Shown one piece after another: positions 50,601 to 59,673 of a DNA stretch of 64,000 nt; positions within the stretch are counted from its first letter, which is position 1, and each line of letters begins with the position of its first letter. The notes below the pieces were generated by a model. It worked only from the letters and a program-made list of their open reading frames with translations, made no database searches and was not told where the DNA came from. The translations under genes and the position numbers were made by a program. The stretch lies in NCBI RefSeq assembly GCF_008329605.1, contig NZ_NPKO01000002.1:791043-855042 (forward strand), read 5' to 3'. Source of the DNA: Mycolicibacterium sp. P9-64 (GTDB taxonomy: Bacteria; Actinomycetota; Actinomycetes; Mycobacteriales; Mycobacteriaceae).

Positions 50601-51518
50601 TCATCGCCAGTCGGGCTTGATCCCCCCGAGTGTCGCCGTCAGCCGGTCGGCGGTCGCCATCAGACCGCGGGCGTTCCTGGCGATCTCGGCGTCGCTGAGG
50701 GCCCGGCCGATCTGCAGCGACACCACCATCGCCTGGCGCCGGTGATGGTCGTAGACCGGTGCCGAGATGACGCTCACGTCCAATCGGGCGCCGCGGCGCT
50801 GTTCGGACTTGCCCTCGCTGCGTAGGTACACCCGCTCGCCGATGTCGGAGACGAGTTCGCCGAGCAGCGCCCGCAGTTCGTCGGGCAGTGCGCTCGACAT
50901 CCCCGCCATCAGGGCATAGACCCGCCGTCCGCCCGGCGTCAGCAGTTCGACGAGATGACCCGTGGTGCGACATTCGCCGATCACGCGATCCAGCCGATCG
51001 GTGTCGGTGCGCAGTGGAATCGTCGGCTCCTTGGCCAGCCAGTCCCGTAGAGCGTCGTCGTCCCACAGCACGAACATCAGGCCGACGGGCGGGGCGAACG
51101 GGTAGCTCTGCCCAACGCGGACCCCGACGTCCGTACCCGGCGGCCCGACGAGTTCCAGCAGCGTGATGCGGTCGTCGATCACCGCCGACAGCGCGGCGGT
51201 GGTGTCGTATGCGGAGGAGAGGCGGCGCAGCTCCTCGCGGGCCGCGGGGTTCACCCTCATCGATTCCTGCGCGGTGTGGCCGAGCGAGATCAGCGCGGGC
51301 CCCAACCGGTAGGTCTTGTCCTGTGCGTCGCGCACCAGGTAGTCGGCGGCGGCCAGGGTGCCGACGATGCCGAGGCAGGTCGGCTTGGACAGGCCGAGCC
51401 GCCGCGCCAATTCCGATACCCCGAAACGGTCGTGCGGATGCCTTGCCAGGAAGTCGAGAACCGCCACCACCCGCTCGGTGGGCGGTGAGGCCCGACCGGT
51501 CGATTCGTTGGTCGCCAT
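50601..51518 (-). CDS. IclR-family transcriptional regulator
   Basis: A 305-residue regulator. The N-terminal winged helix (about 15-75; F-G-V-S-E-L-A-R-R-L-G-L-S-K-P-T) is followed by an effector-binding GAF-like domain. It is divergent from the Rv3531c-Rv3529c orthologues, with a palindrome and a KstR site in between, so it may autoregulate and add a second effector input to that operon. I start at ATG 51518; the longer frame would cover the operator region. Confidence 0.88.
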   Translation of the reverse strand: MATNESTGRASPPTERVVAVLDFLARHPHDRFGVSELARRLGLSKPTCLGIVGTLAAADYLVRDAQDKTYRLGPALISLGHTAQESMRVNPAAREELRRLSSAYDTTAALSAVIDDRITLLELVGPPGTDVGVRVGQSYPFAPPVGLMFVLWDDDALRDWLAKEPTIPLRTDTDRLDRVIGECRTTGHLVELLTPGGRRVYALMAGMSSALPDELRALLGELVSDIGERVYLRSEGKSEQRRGARLDVSVISAPVYDHHRRQAMVVSLQIGRALSDAEIARNARGLMATADRLTATLGGIKPDWR

Positions 51519-51526
51519 CTCAGAAT

Positions 51527-51543
51527 TGTACCCATACGGTACA
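51527..51543. promoter_or_regulatory. Palindrome upstream of iclR, candidate IclR operator
   Basis: tgtacc and ggtaca are perfect 6-bp arms around five bases, starting 9 bases before the iclR ATG. IclR proteins bind short palindromes of this size and often regulate themselves and the divergent operon. This is a candidate only. Confidence 0.5.
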
Positions 51544-51584
51544 GATATGGAACGCCAAGTGGACCACGCGACGTTGACGGAAAC

Positions 51585-51598
51585 TAGAACGCGTTCTA
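51585..51598. promoter_or_regulatory. KstR operator upstream of the Rv3531c orthologue
   Basis: tagaacgcgttcta is a perfect palindrome and fits TNNAACNNGTTNNA at every fixed position. It lies 61 bases before the ATG at 51659, and supports membership of the downstream three genes in the cholesterol regulon. Confidence 0.9.
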
Positions 51599-51658
51599 GT
51601 CTAATGACGAAATATCTACCAGCACGGTCCAATATTGAACCGCGAAGGGTTGACGTCA

Positions 51659-52786
51659 ATGTTCTCAACACCGTTGGTCGAGGCGATCGCGGAGGCTGAA
51701 CGCCTCGTCGCAGAAGCGCCCTTCATCGAATCCGAGGCCGACCTGCTCGAGGGTCTGCAGTACCTCGCCGGCTGCATCTCGGGGTGCACCCACGTCGCGT
51801 TCGACTACGACCGCGATCACCCGTTCTTGCACGAGGGCACGGGGCCGTTCACCAAGATGGGTCTGGACAACCCCGACACCATGTACTTCGGCACCCGCGT
51901 GCAGCCCAACCACGAGTACGTCGTCACCGGCAAGCGCGGAACGACGACGGACGTGAGCTTCCAGCTGCTCGGCGGCGAGTACACCGACGCAGGAGTGCCC
52001 GACAGCGAGACGGCCTTCGACGACCGCAAGCTCGACATTGCCGCCGACGGGACCTTCGAGTGGCGGTTCACGCCCACGGGTCCGGCCCAGCTCGTCATCC
52101 GCGAGGTGTACAACGACTGGTCGGCGCAGCGTGGCTCGTTCGCGATCGCGCGCACCGACACCGAGGGCACCGCGCCTCCGCCGCTGACCAAGGAGCTCAT
52201 CGAAAAGCGTTATGCCGTAGCCGGTAAGCAGCTGGTGCAACGGGTCAAGACGTGGCTGCAGTTTCCGCAGTGGTTCTACACGGATCTTCCGGTCAACACC
52301 CTGGTGGCACCACGGCTGACCCCAGGTGGCCTGGCCACCCAGTACTCCTCGGTGGGGCACTTCGACCTGGCGCCCAACCAGGCGCTGGTGATCACCTTGC
52401 CCGTGACCGATGCGCCCTACCTCGGCTTCCAGCTCGGCAGCCTGTGGTACATCTCGCTGGACTACATCAACCACCAGACCTCGCTGAACGGCACTCAGGC
52501 GCAAGCGGATCCGGATGGCAAGATCCGCATCGTGGTCTCCGATCAGAACCCAGGGGTGACCAACTGGGTGGAGACAGTCGGGCACCGAAAGGGCTTCCTG
52601 CAGTTCCGGTGGCAACGGGTCTCGCGTGAGCTGACGGCGGCCGACGGCCCGACCGCTGAGTTGGTCGACATCGACCAGGTGGCCGCCGCGCTGCCCTACC
52701 ACGAATCGAACAAGATCTCCGACGAAGATTGGCGAGCGCGGATCGCGTTACGCCAGAAGCAAATTGGCGACAGGATGGTGGGCTAG
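51659..52786 (+). CDS. KstR-regulon protein of unknown function (Rv3531c orthologue)
   Basis: A 375-residue protein, the same length as Rv3531c, with GAAGGG eight bases before the ATG. The C-terminal half (about 240-330, I-V-V-S-D-Q-N-P-G-V-T-N-W then F-R-W-Q-R) has the look of a DUF1214-type domain. The biochemical role is unknown. A perfect KstR operator upstream and an SDR plus a sulfotransferase-like gene downstream place it in steroid metabolism. Confidence 0.85.
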   Translation: MFSTPLVEAIAEAERLVAEAPFIESEADLLEGLQYLAGCISGCTHVAFDYDRDHPFLHEGTGPFTKMGLDNPDTMYFGTRVQPNHEYVVTGKRGTTTDVSFQLLGGEYTDAGVPDSETAFDDRKLDIAADGTFEWRFTPTGPAQLVIREVYNDWSAQRGSFAIARTDTEGTAPPPLTKELIEKRYAVAGKQLVQRVKTWLQFPQWFYTDLPVNTLVAPRLTPGGLATQYSSVGHFDLAPNQALVITLPVTDAPYLGFQLGSLWYISLDYINHQTSLNGTQAQADPDGKIRIVVSDQNPGVTNWVETVGHRKGFLQFRWQRVSRELTAADGPTAELVDIDQVAAALPYHESNKISDEDWRARIALRQKQIGDRMVG

Positions 52787-52789
52787 GAC

Positions 52790-53575
52790 ATGGCAACGGG
52801 ACTGCTGGACGGTAAGGTAGTCGTCATCAGTGGCGTCGGCCCAGCGCTTGGCACCACGCTAGCGCGGCGATGTGCCGAGCAGGGGGCGGACCTGGTACTG
52901 GCGGCTCGTACGGTCGAGCGTCTCGAGGACGTCGCCAAGCAGATCACCGACCTGGGTAGGCGCGCCATCTCGGTCGGCACCGACATCACCGACGACGCGC
53001 AGGTGGCCAACCTCGTCGAGGAGACGCTCAAGGCCTTCGGCAAGGTCGACGTGTTGATCAACAACGCATTCCGGGTGCCATCGATGAGGCCCTTTGCGAA
53101 CACCACCTTCGAGCACATGCGCGATGCCATGGACCTGACTGTGTTCGGTGCGCTGCGGATGGTCCAGGGCTTCACCCCCGCGTTGGCGGAGGCCAAGGGC
53201 TCGGTCGTCAACGTGAACTCGATGGTGGTCCGGCATTCGCAGGCCAAGTACGGCGCCTACAAGATGGCGAAGTCGGCTCTCCTTGCCATGTCTCAGACGC
53301 TGGCCACCGAGCTGGGTGAGCAGAACATTCGCGTCAATTCGGTTCTGCCCGGCTATATCTGGGGCGGCACTCTACAGAGCTACTTCGAGCACCAGGCAGG
53401 CAAGTACGGCACCAGCGTCGACGACATCTACAAGGCCGCGGCGGTCAACAGCGATCTGAAGCGCCTGCCCACCGAAGACGAGGTGGCCTCGGCGATCCTG
53501 TTCATGGCCAGTGATCTGTCCAGTGGGATCACCGGGCAGGCCCTCGACGTGAACTGCGGGGAGTACAAGGCGTGA
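52790..53575 (+). CDS. Short-chain dehydrogenase/reductase (Rv3530c orthologue)
   Basis: A 261-residue classical SDR. The cofactor loop is S-G-V-G-P-A-L-G, the N-N-A motif is present, and the catalytic Ser and Y-x-x-x-K (Y-G-A-Y-K-M-A-K) are intact. It starts 3 bases after the previous stop. Being in the KstR-linked operon, it is probably a hydroxysteroid or steroid-CoA dehydrogenase; the exact substrate is unknown. Confidence 0.88.
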   Translation: MATGLLDGKVVVISGVGPALGTTLARRCAEQGADLVLAARTVERLEDVAKQITDLGRRAISVGTDITDDAQVANLVEETLKAFGKVDVLINNAFRVPSMRPFANTTFEHMRDAMDLTVFGALRMVQGFTPALAEAKGSVVNVNSMVVRHSQAKYGAYKMAKSALLAMSQTLATELGEQNIRVNSVLPGYIWGGTLQSYFEHQAGKYGTSVDDIYKAAAVNSDLKRLPTEDEVASAILFMASDLSSGITGQALDVNCGEYKA

Positions 53576-53645
53576 TGCGAAGGCGAGCGCGAGTGAGGAT
53601 CGCAGCGAGGGACGAGCGAGGACCGGAGCGGGTGGGAGTCGAGCC
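53576..53645. repeat. GCGAG-rich low-complexity spacer
   Basis: The 70 bases between two operon genes consist of degenerate gcgag/gaggr units. This looks like a degenerate intergenic repeat rather than coding sequence. It carries no inverted repeat of note. Confidence 0.45.
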
Positions 53646-54797
53646 ATGAGTGGGACCATCAGAACAGATGTCGGCACCGTCGACGACCTGCACGCGTCGG
53701 CCGTCAAGGCCACCGGCCTCGACGACTTCGGCGGCGACGACGACAACTACCGCGAGGCACTCGGCGTGCTGCTCGACTCGTTCCGGCGCGACGCCGACCT
53801 GACCGAGCTCGGCAGCAAGATGCACCGGTTCTTCGTCCGCAACGCGCTCGTTGCTCGACTGGTTTCCGAGGCGGCGTGGAAGCAGTATCCCGAGCACGCC
53901 GACGTGGCGGTCGAGCGGCCGATCTTCGTCACGGGTCTGCCCCGCACCGGCACCACGGTGGTTCACCGGCTGCTCACCGCCGACCCGACCCACCAGGGTC
54001 TCGAACTGTGGCTGGCGGAGTTCCCGCAGCCCCGACCGCCACGCGAAACCTGGTCGGAAAACCCGGTATTCGCGCGACTCGACGCGCAGTTCGCCAAGGC
54101 GCACGCCGAGGACCCGGACTACACCGGCCTGCACTACATGACCGCCGACGAGGTGGAGGAGTGCTGGCAGCTGCTTCGCCAGTCGCTGCACTCGGTGTCC
54201 TATGAGACCCTCGCGCACCTGCCAACCTACTCGCAGTGGCTGGCCAAGCAGGACTGGACGAAGTCGTATCAGCGGCACCGCAAGAACCTTCAGCTGATCG
54301 GGCTCAACGATCCTGGCAAGCGGTGGATCCTGAAGAATCCCAGCCACCTGTTCGCCCTCGACGCTCTGTTCGCGACGTACCCCGACGCGCTGGTGGTGCA
54401 GTGCCACCGGCCCGCGGAGACCATCATGGCGTCGATGTGCTCGCTGGCTCAGCACACCACCGAGGGGTGGTCGAGCAGCTTCTCCGGCGACGTGATCGGG
54501 CAGGACGCGATCGAGACCTGGTCGCGCGGGCTGGAGTTGTTCAATGCCGAACGCGCCAAACATGATCCGGCCCAGTTCTACGACCTCGACTACTTCGAGC
54601 TGATCAAGGACCCGATCGCCGTCGTCGAGGAGATATACGGCAAGTTCGGGCTGGACTTCACCGACGCGGCGCGCGAATCGATGGAGCACATGCACGCCGA
54701 GAGCCAGAAGGGCCCGCGCGCCCCGAAGCACACCTATTCACTGGCCGACTACGGGTTGACGCCAGAACAGGTCAAGGAGCGCTTCAAGGGGCTGTAG
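53646..54797 (+). CDS. Sulfotransferase-like protein (Rv3529c orthologue)
   Basis: A 383-residue protein, near the 384 of Rv3529c. The nucleotide-binding loop F-V-T-G-L-P-R-T-G-T-T is at about residues 94-104, matching the 5'-phosphosulfate loop of the sulfotransferase family; a later R-P-A-E-T-I motif fits the 3'-phosphate side. The substrate is unknown; the KstR context suggests a steroid or a lipid carrier. It converges with the next gene by 4 bases. Confidence 0.85.
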   Translation: MSGTIRTDVGTVDDLHASAVKATGLDDFGGDDDNYREALGVLLDSFRRDADLTELGSKMHRFFVRNALVARLVSEAAWKQYPEHADVAVERPIFVTGLPRTGTTVVHRLLTADPTHQGLELWLAEFPQPRPPRETWSENPVFARLDAQFAKAHAEDPDYTGLHYMTADEVEECWQLLRQSLHSVSYETLAHLPTYSQWLAKQDWTKSYQRHRKNLQLIGLNDPGKRWILKNPSHLFALDALFATYPDALVVQCHRPAETIMASMCSLAQHTTEGWSSSFSGDVIGQDAIETWSRGLELFNAERAKHDPAQFYDLDYFELIKDPIAVVEEIYGKFGLDFTDAARESMEHMHAESQKGPRAPKHTYSLADYGLTPEQVKERFKGL

Positions 54798-54801
54798 CCC
54801 C

Positions 54802-55950
54802 TCAGAGCGCGAACACCTGACCGTCGCGGGCCACGGTCACCTTGCCGGAGAAGTGCTTTCCGATCGCGTCGAGCCATTGCGAGTCCGGCAGGTCGGTTGG
54901 CGAGTAGTGGCTCAGGATCACGTGTTTGGCGTTGGCCGCTGCCGCGACCTCTCCGACCTGCTCGGCGGAGGTATGCGAGTTCACCAGGTAGTTCGGCGGG
55001 AACCTGTTGTGGTAATAGGCGTCGTCGAGGCTGAACTGCGCCTCGTGCACCAGGATGTCCGTGTCCTTGGCGAGTTCGATCAGGTTGTCGGACTTCGTGG
55101 TATCGCCCGAGAACGTCACGGATACACCGGATTTCAGCAGGTCGAAGCGAAAGCCGAATGCTGGGTAGACGTCGTAGTGGGACACCAGCGTCGCCGTGAC
55201 GGCCACGTTCTCGTCGGTGACCACCGGAAACGGCGCGATTCTCGGTGACCTGTTGAGGTAGTCCGAACCCGGCGGAACCGCGATCTCGATGATGTCGGCC
55301 AGACGCACGATGTCGTCGGTCCCCATGTCCCGGATGAAGATGTTGTTGGTGTACGCGAATGCCTGTTGCAGCGCCCCCGTGGCGGCGGCCAGCCCAGGCG
55401 TCGGGTTTCCCGCGTCGATCGTGGCGGGGTCCGGGTTGCCGACTCGGCTCGGCGGCAGTCCGCCTGCAGGACCGGGACCGTAAACGGTCACCGGCGCCTT
55501 GCCCTTCGACGCGGTGTAACCACCGGAGAGGAAGAAGCTGAAGTAGTCGACCATGTGGTCGGTGTGCAGGTGGGTGATGAACATGCTCTTCAGGTCGTCG
55601 AACCGAAAGCCCGCGTTGGTGAACGCATTCAACGAGCCTAGGCCGCAGTCGATTTGGTAGACGTCGCCCCCGACCTTCAGCGCGGTGGAGATTCCGGTCC
55701 TGTTCGGGACCGGCGGTGGTCCGGCCTGGACGCCGAGGGTGACGAGCGCATCGTCGGGCATCGGCGCCGGAGCCAGGGGGAGTTTGGCAGGGGCGGCGGA
55801 GCTGGGAGCCGACGCGCCCAACATCGCGGCGCCGAACACGGCAGGCGACGCAGCGAGTACCGATCTCCTCGAGATCGCGGACAGGCCCAACGTGTCATCG
55901 CCAGGGGCGAGCGGAGCGACGGGGGGATCCTGGTCACATCGGTCGCACAT
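54802..55950 (-). CDS. Tat-exported metallo-beta-lactamase-fold hydrolase
   Basis: A 382-residue protein. An S-R-R-S-V-L-A-A twin-arginine signal begins at about residue 27, after an N-terminal extension with two Cys. The metal site H-L-H-T-D-H is followed by later metal ligands in S-G-D-T and L-S-H-Y. The overall layout is of RNase Z/arylsulfatase-like MBL hydrolases. It would act outside the membrane on an unknown ester, sulfate or lactone. Confidence 0.82.
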   Translation of the reverse strand: MCDRCDQDPPVAPLAPGDDTLGLSAISRRSVLAASPAVFGAAMLGASAPSSAAPAKLPLAPAPMPDDALVTLGVQAGPPPVPNRTGISTALKVGGDVYQIDCGLGSLNAFTNAGFRFDDLKSMFITHLHTDHMVDYFSFFLSGGYTASKGKAPVTVYGPGPAGGLPPSRVGNPDPATIDAGNPTPGLAAATGALQQAFAYTNNIFIRDMGTDDIVRLADIIEIAVPPGSDYLNRSPRIAPFPVVTDENVAVTATLVSHYDVYPAFGFRFDLLKSGVSVTFSGDTTKSDNLIELAKDTDILVHEAQFSLDDAYYHNRFPPNYLVNSHTSAEQVGEVAAAANAKHVILSHYSPTDLPDSQWLDAIGKHFSGKVTVARDGQVFAL

Positions 55951-56014
55951 GTCCGTCAGACTAGGGTGCCTACGTGTTCAGCGCCCCATCTACGGGCCAG
56001 TGAATGGAGCAGCG

Positions 56015-57007
56015 ATGTCGTTGATAGCGCTCGAGGAGCACTACGCGTGGGATCCGGCCAGCGAAGGCAACGTGGTCGGCAGCTGGCTCAAGGACAATGA
56101 CGTCACCGCCTACCAGCGGCTGTACGACAGGGGAGACCTGCGCTTGGCGCAGATGGACGCCGCGGGCATCGGCTTCCAGATCCTTTCGCTGTTCGATCCC
56201 GGCGTGCAGGACGAGACCGACGTGGGGCGCGCGGTCGACCTCGCCCGCCTGGCCAACAACAACCTGGCCGAGACGGTCCGCGCAACGCCCGACAGGTTCG
56301 GCGGATTCGCGACGCTGGCGACCCAGGATCCCGACGCCGCTGCCGCCGAACTGCGCCGCGCGGTCACCGATCTCGGTCTCGTCGGTGGGCTGATCAACGG
56401 GCATTGCCAAGGCCGCTACCTGGACGACCCCGCCTACGGTGAGCTCTTCGCGTGCGCCGAGGAACTTTCGGCGCCGATCTACCTGCATCCGACGACACCG
56501 CATCCCGCCGTGATGGACGCCTGGTTCAGCCCGTACGTCGGCGACGGGCTGCATCTGGCGTCATGGGGTTTCGCGGCGGAGACGGGCACGCACGCGCTGC
56601 GGCTGATCTACAGCGGGCTGTTCGACCGGTACCCCGGACTGCAATTGATCCTGGGCCACCTCGGCGAGATGTTGCCGTTCGCCGCCCATCGGGTGGACAG
56701 GTATTACGGGCTCGGCGGCGATACGTCGGCGGGTCATCGCCGCCTAGAGCGCCTTCCGTCGGAGTACTTCCGCACCAACTTCCACGTCACGACCAGTGGC
56801 AACTTCTCTCCACCGGCGTTCGCCTGCACTCTCGAGGTCATCGGTGCCGACCGCGTGATGTTCTCCGTCGACTACCCGATGGACGACAACGTGGCGGGCG
56901 CCGACTTCCTGGCCGCCTACCCGATGGACGACGCGGTGCGACGGCAGGTGGGCTCGGAGAATGCGCTGCGACTGTTCGGTGATCGGATACCGGGGCGAGC
57001 GAAGTGA
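56015..57007 (+). CDS. Amidohydrolase-2 family (de)carboxylase, gamma-resorcylate decarboxylase-like
   Basis: A 330-residue TIM-barrel protein. The N-terminal metal motif is I-A-L-E-E-H (E-x-H form, as in gamma-resorcylate and ACMS-type decarboxylases, not the H-x-H of true amidohydrolases). Y-L-H-P-T, G-H-L-G-E and S-V-D-Y-P supply the other ligands and the catalytic Asp. Likely non-oxidative decarboxylation of a hydroxybenzoate-like acid. I start at 56015; the open frame upstream overlaps the divergent gene. It neighbours UbiX/UbiD-like decarboxylases. Confidence 0.85.
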   Translation: MSLIALEEHYAWDPASEGNVVGSWLKDNDVTAYQRLYDRGDLRLAQMDAAGIGFQILSLFDPGVQDETDVGRAVDLARLANNNLAETVRATPDRFGGFATLATQDPDAAAAELRRAVTDLGLVGGLINGHCQGRYLDDPAYGELFACAEELSAPIYLHPTTPHPAVMDAWFSPYVGDGLHLASWGFAAETGTHALRLIYSGLFDRYPGLQLILGHLGEMLPFAAHRVDRYYGLGGDTSAGHRRLERLPSEYFRTNFHVTTSGNFSPPAFACTLEVIGADRVMFSVDYPMDDNVAGADFLAAYPMDDAVRRQVGSENALRLFGDRIPGRAK

Positions 57008-57027
57008 CGGGGGAATTGACCGGCCGG

Positions 57028-57633
57028 TCACGCCTGAGGGTGATCGGCGGGGTTGACGGTGTTGTCTACGCCGACGCCGTTCCAGCGCTTGATGCCCGGC
57101 AACGAGATGTCGAATAGTTCGAGTGCGCGGCCGACCGTCTGGTTCACCACGTCATCCAGGGTGACCGGCAAGGCGTAGAAGGCAGGCACCGGCGGCATGA
57201 TGATGGCGCCGTTGCGCGTGGCCGCAGCCATGATGTCGATGTGCCCTGCGTGCAGCGGAGTCTCCCGGAGCATCAGCACTACGCGGCGGCGCTCCTTGAG
57301 GCAGACGTCTGCCGCTCGCACCACCAGATTCTCGTTGTAGGAGTGCGCGATTCCGCTCAGGGTCTTGATGGAACAAGGCGCGACGAGCATGCCCGCCGTC
57401 ACGAACGACCCTGACGAGACGGCGGAGCCGATGTCCTTGGGGTTGTGGTACTGGTCGGCGAGCGCTCGCACCTCCTCGGATCGATAGGAGGTTTCGTGCG
57501 CGATCGTGCGCTGCGCCGACGACGTCAGGATGGCGTGGGTCTCGACGTCAGGGACGGACTGCAGCATCTCCAGCGCGCGGATGCCGTAGATGGCGCCCGA
57601 CGCGCCGGTGATGGCGACGATGAGCCGTTTCAC
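57028..57633 (-). CDS. UbiX-like flavin prenyltransferase
   Basis: A 201-residue flavoprotein of the UbiX/Pad1 family: I-V-A-I-T-G-A-S-G-A-I-Y-G for flavin phosphate binding, and the A-P-C-S-I-K-T-L-S-G-I-A active-site loop and R-E-T-P-L-H are all kept. UbiX makes prenylated FMN, the cofactor of UbiD decarboxylases, two of which lie just downstream on the other strand. The start is a GTG overlapping the previous gene's stop. The longer frame upstream is not needed. Confidence 0.9.
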   Translation of the reverse strand: MKRLIVAITGASGAIYGIRALEMLQSVPDVETHAILTSSAQRTIAHETSYRSEEVRALADQYHNPKDIGSAVSSGSFVTAGMLVAPCSIKTLSGIAHSYNENLVVRAADVCLKERRRVVLMLRETPLHAGHIDIMAAATRNGAIIMPPVPAFYALPVTLDDVVNQTVGRALELFDISLPGIKRWNGVGVDNTVNPADHPQA

Positions 57634-58211
57634 GTCGGTGCTCCTTCCTGACGTCCCGCTGCGGTCGCGATCACCGCGAGGGCTGCTGCCACGGCGCCGT
57701 CCACCGTGCCGCCATCGTACGACTGGACGACGAGTTCCATTGCCGTCGTGGTGTGTTCGACGACGCTGCCTGCGCCCCTCGGTGCGTCGAACTCGTCCGC
57801 CCACCGCCCAAGCTCATCCAGCTCGACCAGCTCGGCGTCCAGTTCCGACCCTGCCACGTGGCGCCGAAGCGACGCGGTTCTGGCGTCCGGGGCCGGTGCG
57901 GGGCCCGACTTGAGCCGTCGGCGCACCGCGCGCAGGGGGCGCACGACCTCGGTGTGCCACGTGTCGACGACGGCCCTCGCCGCGTCGACGTCGTCTGCGG
58001 TCAGCGTCTTTCCCTGAACGCCGATGTAGGCACCGAGCAGCAGCACGTTCACGTCGAGATCGAAGCGGTCCTGCAGCAGCACGCACGCTGCTGGCACACC
58101 CTCGACGTCGTGAACGGCAAGCGCAAACTGGCGTAGTCCAACGGGGGCTCTACCCGCCCTTGCCGGGGGCGGCTGAGCAGGGTACTTGTTGTACTTGCCA
58201 GCAACCGCCAC
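57630..58211 (-). CDS. TIGR02444-like protein of unknown function, coupled to the UbiX-like gene
   Basis: A protein of about 193 residues. The L-R-Q-F-A-L-A-V-x-x-x-E-G-V-P-A-A-C-x-L-L-Q-D segment is typical of the small TIGR02444/DUF2390 family, and an extra Ala/Asp-rich C-terminal part follows. The stop overlaps the UbiX start (GTGA). The start is uncertain: GTG 58211 is used because the ATG at 58235 would overlap the divergent UbiD gene. The role is unknown; possibly an accessory of the decarboxylase system. Confidence 0.65.
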   Translation of the reverse strand: MAVAGKYNKYPAQPPPARAGRAPVGLRQFALAVHDVEGVPAACVLLQDRFDLDVNVLLLGAYIGVQGKTLTADDVDAARAVVDTWHTEVVRPLRAVRRRLKSGPAPAPDARTASLRRHVAGSELDAELVELDELGRWADEFDAPRGAGSVVEHTTTAMELVVQSYDGGTVDGAVAAALAVIATAAGRQEGAPT

Positions 58212-58221
58212 GCAGGAAAGT

Positions 58222-59664
58222 ATGGGGCATCGCATCGTGCCGTTTCAGGATTTCCGAGAGTTCCTCGATGCGTTGCGGTCGGCTGGTGAGCTCATCGACG
58301 TCGACCGTCCCGTCGCCTTGGAACTCGAGGTTGCCAAGGCGATGCGCAAGAGCGCGTCGGTTGCCGGCCCCGCCGTCGTCTTCACGCAGAACGGCACCCA
58401 ATTTCCGCTAGTGGGCGGCGTCTACAACTCGAACGCCAAGGCGCTGATCGCCTACGGCTGTACTGGGGAGAACGTCTTCGACGAGATCGTGGCACGGCTG
58501 AGCACCCGCATTCCGCCCAAGCACGTCGACGACGGCCCCGTGCACGAAAACGTCATCCTCGGCGATGAGATCGACCTGTCGATTCTGCCGGTGCCGCGGT
58601 ACAGCCCCGACGACGGCGGCCCGTACATCACCCCGGGATTCGTGGTCAGCCACGACCCGGAGACCGGTGTCCCCGACATCGGCCACTACCGCTGCGAGAT
58701 CATCGACTCTCGCACGATGTCGCTGATGGCAGCGCCCAGTCACCGGTTCGCGAAGAACCAGGCCAAGGCAAAGCAAATGGGGCACAAGACGTTTCGTGCG
58801 GCACTCGTCGTCGGTGTCGATCCCATGATCGCCTATTCCTGTCCGATCCAGGTGCCCGAGGACACCAACGACTGGGAGGTCGTCGGCGGCATGCGTGGCG
58901 GAGCCGTCGAGCTCGTCAAGTGCCTGACCAACGACGTGTGGGTGCCTGCGCATGCCGAGGTGGTCATCGAGTTCGAGGTCGACTTCACCAAGACCGTGGA
59001 CGAAGGGCCGCTCGGCGAGTACACCGGCTACTACACGCCCGCGTCGCCGAAACCCGTTGTCAGGCCGACCGCCATCACCCATCGCAACGGTGCCTACTTC
59101 CAGGCTCTGCTGACCGGCAGACCGACCACCGAGAACCACATCCTCAAGCAGTTGTCGTTCGAGGCGTCGTTCTACGACATGTTCCGGCAGCAGTTCCCCA
59201 CCGTGACGGCGGTGGCGATCCCGCCATCGGGTGGCGTCTACTTTCGGTTGATCATCGCCATGGCGCCGCGGTACTCGGGCGAGGCGCGAAGTGCGATCCT
59301 CGCCGCGATGGGCAGCAACCTGCGACCGAAGATGGTCGTCGTGGTCGACCCGGACATCGACGTGCACGACTCCGAACAGGTCGAGTGGGCAATGGCCTTC
59401 CGTACCCAGCCCGCGCGCGACGTGATCATCGTGGACAGCCTGCCCGGCGGACCGCTCGACCCCACGGCCGACGAGTCGCTGCCCGCGGATCAGCGCACCG
59501 GGTCGGCCATCGGCATCGACGCCACCTACCCCTACGGCACGGTGGTCAAGAAGGCGGGCGACCTGTGCGGGCCCGCGTTGGAGGAGCACGGCGGCAAGGT
59601 CGTCGAGGTGGCCGACGTTCCCGGCTGGCGCGACTACGACTTTCCCGAACTCGACACGAAGTAG
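58222..59664 (+). CDS. UbiD-family prFMN-dependent (de)carboxylase, first copy
   Basis: A 480-residue UbiD-like protein. P-F-Q-D-F-R-E-F opens the N-terminal domain, the prFMN-binding region contains I-T-P-G-F-V-V-S-x-D-P, and E-G-P-L-G-E-Y-T-G-Y-Y supplies the conserved Glu-x-x-x-Glu pair of the active site. AGGAAAG lies before the ATG at 58222. Likely a reversible decarboxylase of an aromatic or alpha,beta-unsaturated acid; the substrate is unknown. It depends on prFMN from the divergent UbiX-like enzyme. Confidence 0.88.
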   Translation: MGHRIVPFQDFREFLDALRSAGELIDVDRPVALELEVAKAMRKSASVAGPAVVFTQNGTQFPLVGGVYNSNAKALIAYGCTGENVFDEIVARLSTRIPPKHVDDGPVHENVILGDEIDLSILPVPRYSPDDGGPYITPGFVVSHDPETGVPDIGHYRCEIIDSRTMSLMAAPSHRFAKNQAKAKQMGHKTFRAALVVGVDPMIAYSCPIQVPEDTNDWEVVGGMRGGAVELVKCLTNDVWVPAHAEVVIEFEVDFTKTVDEGPLGEYTGYYTPASPKPVVRPTAITHRNGAYFQALLTGRPTTENHILKQLSFEASFYDMFRQQFPTVTAVAIPPSGGVYFRLIIAMAPRYSGEARSAILAAMGSNLRPKMVVVVDPDIDVHDSEQVEWAMAFRTQPARDVIIVDSLPGGPLDPTADESLPADQRTGSAIGIDATYPYGTVVKKAGDLCGPALEEHGGKVVEVADVPGWRDYDFPELDTK

Positions 59665-59673
59665 GAGGGCCCC

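Noticed and set aside
55951..56014. Possible KstR site between the MBL and amidohydrolase genes
   Set aside because: The tgcctacgtgttca segment lacks the AAC/GTT half-sites.
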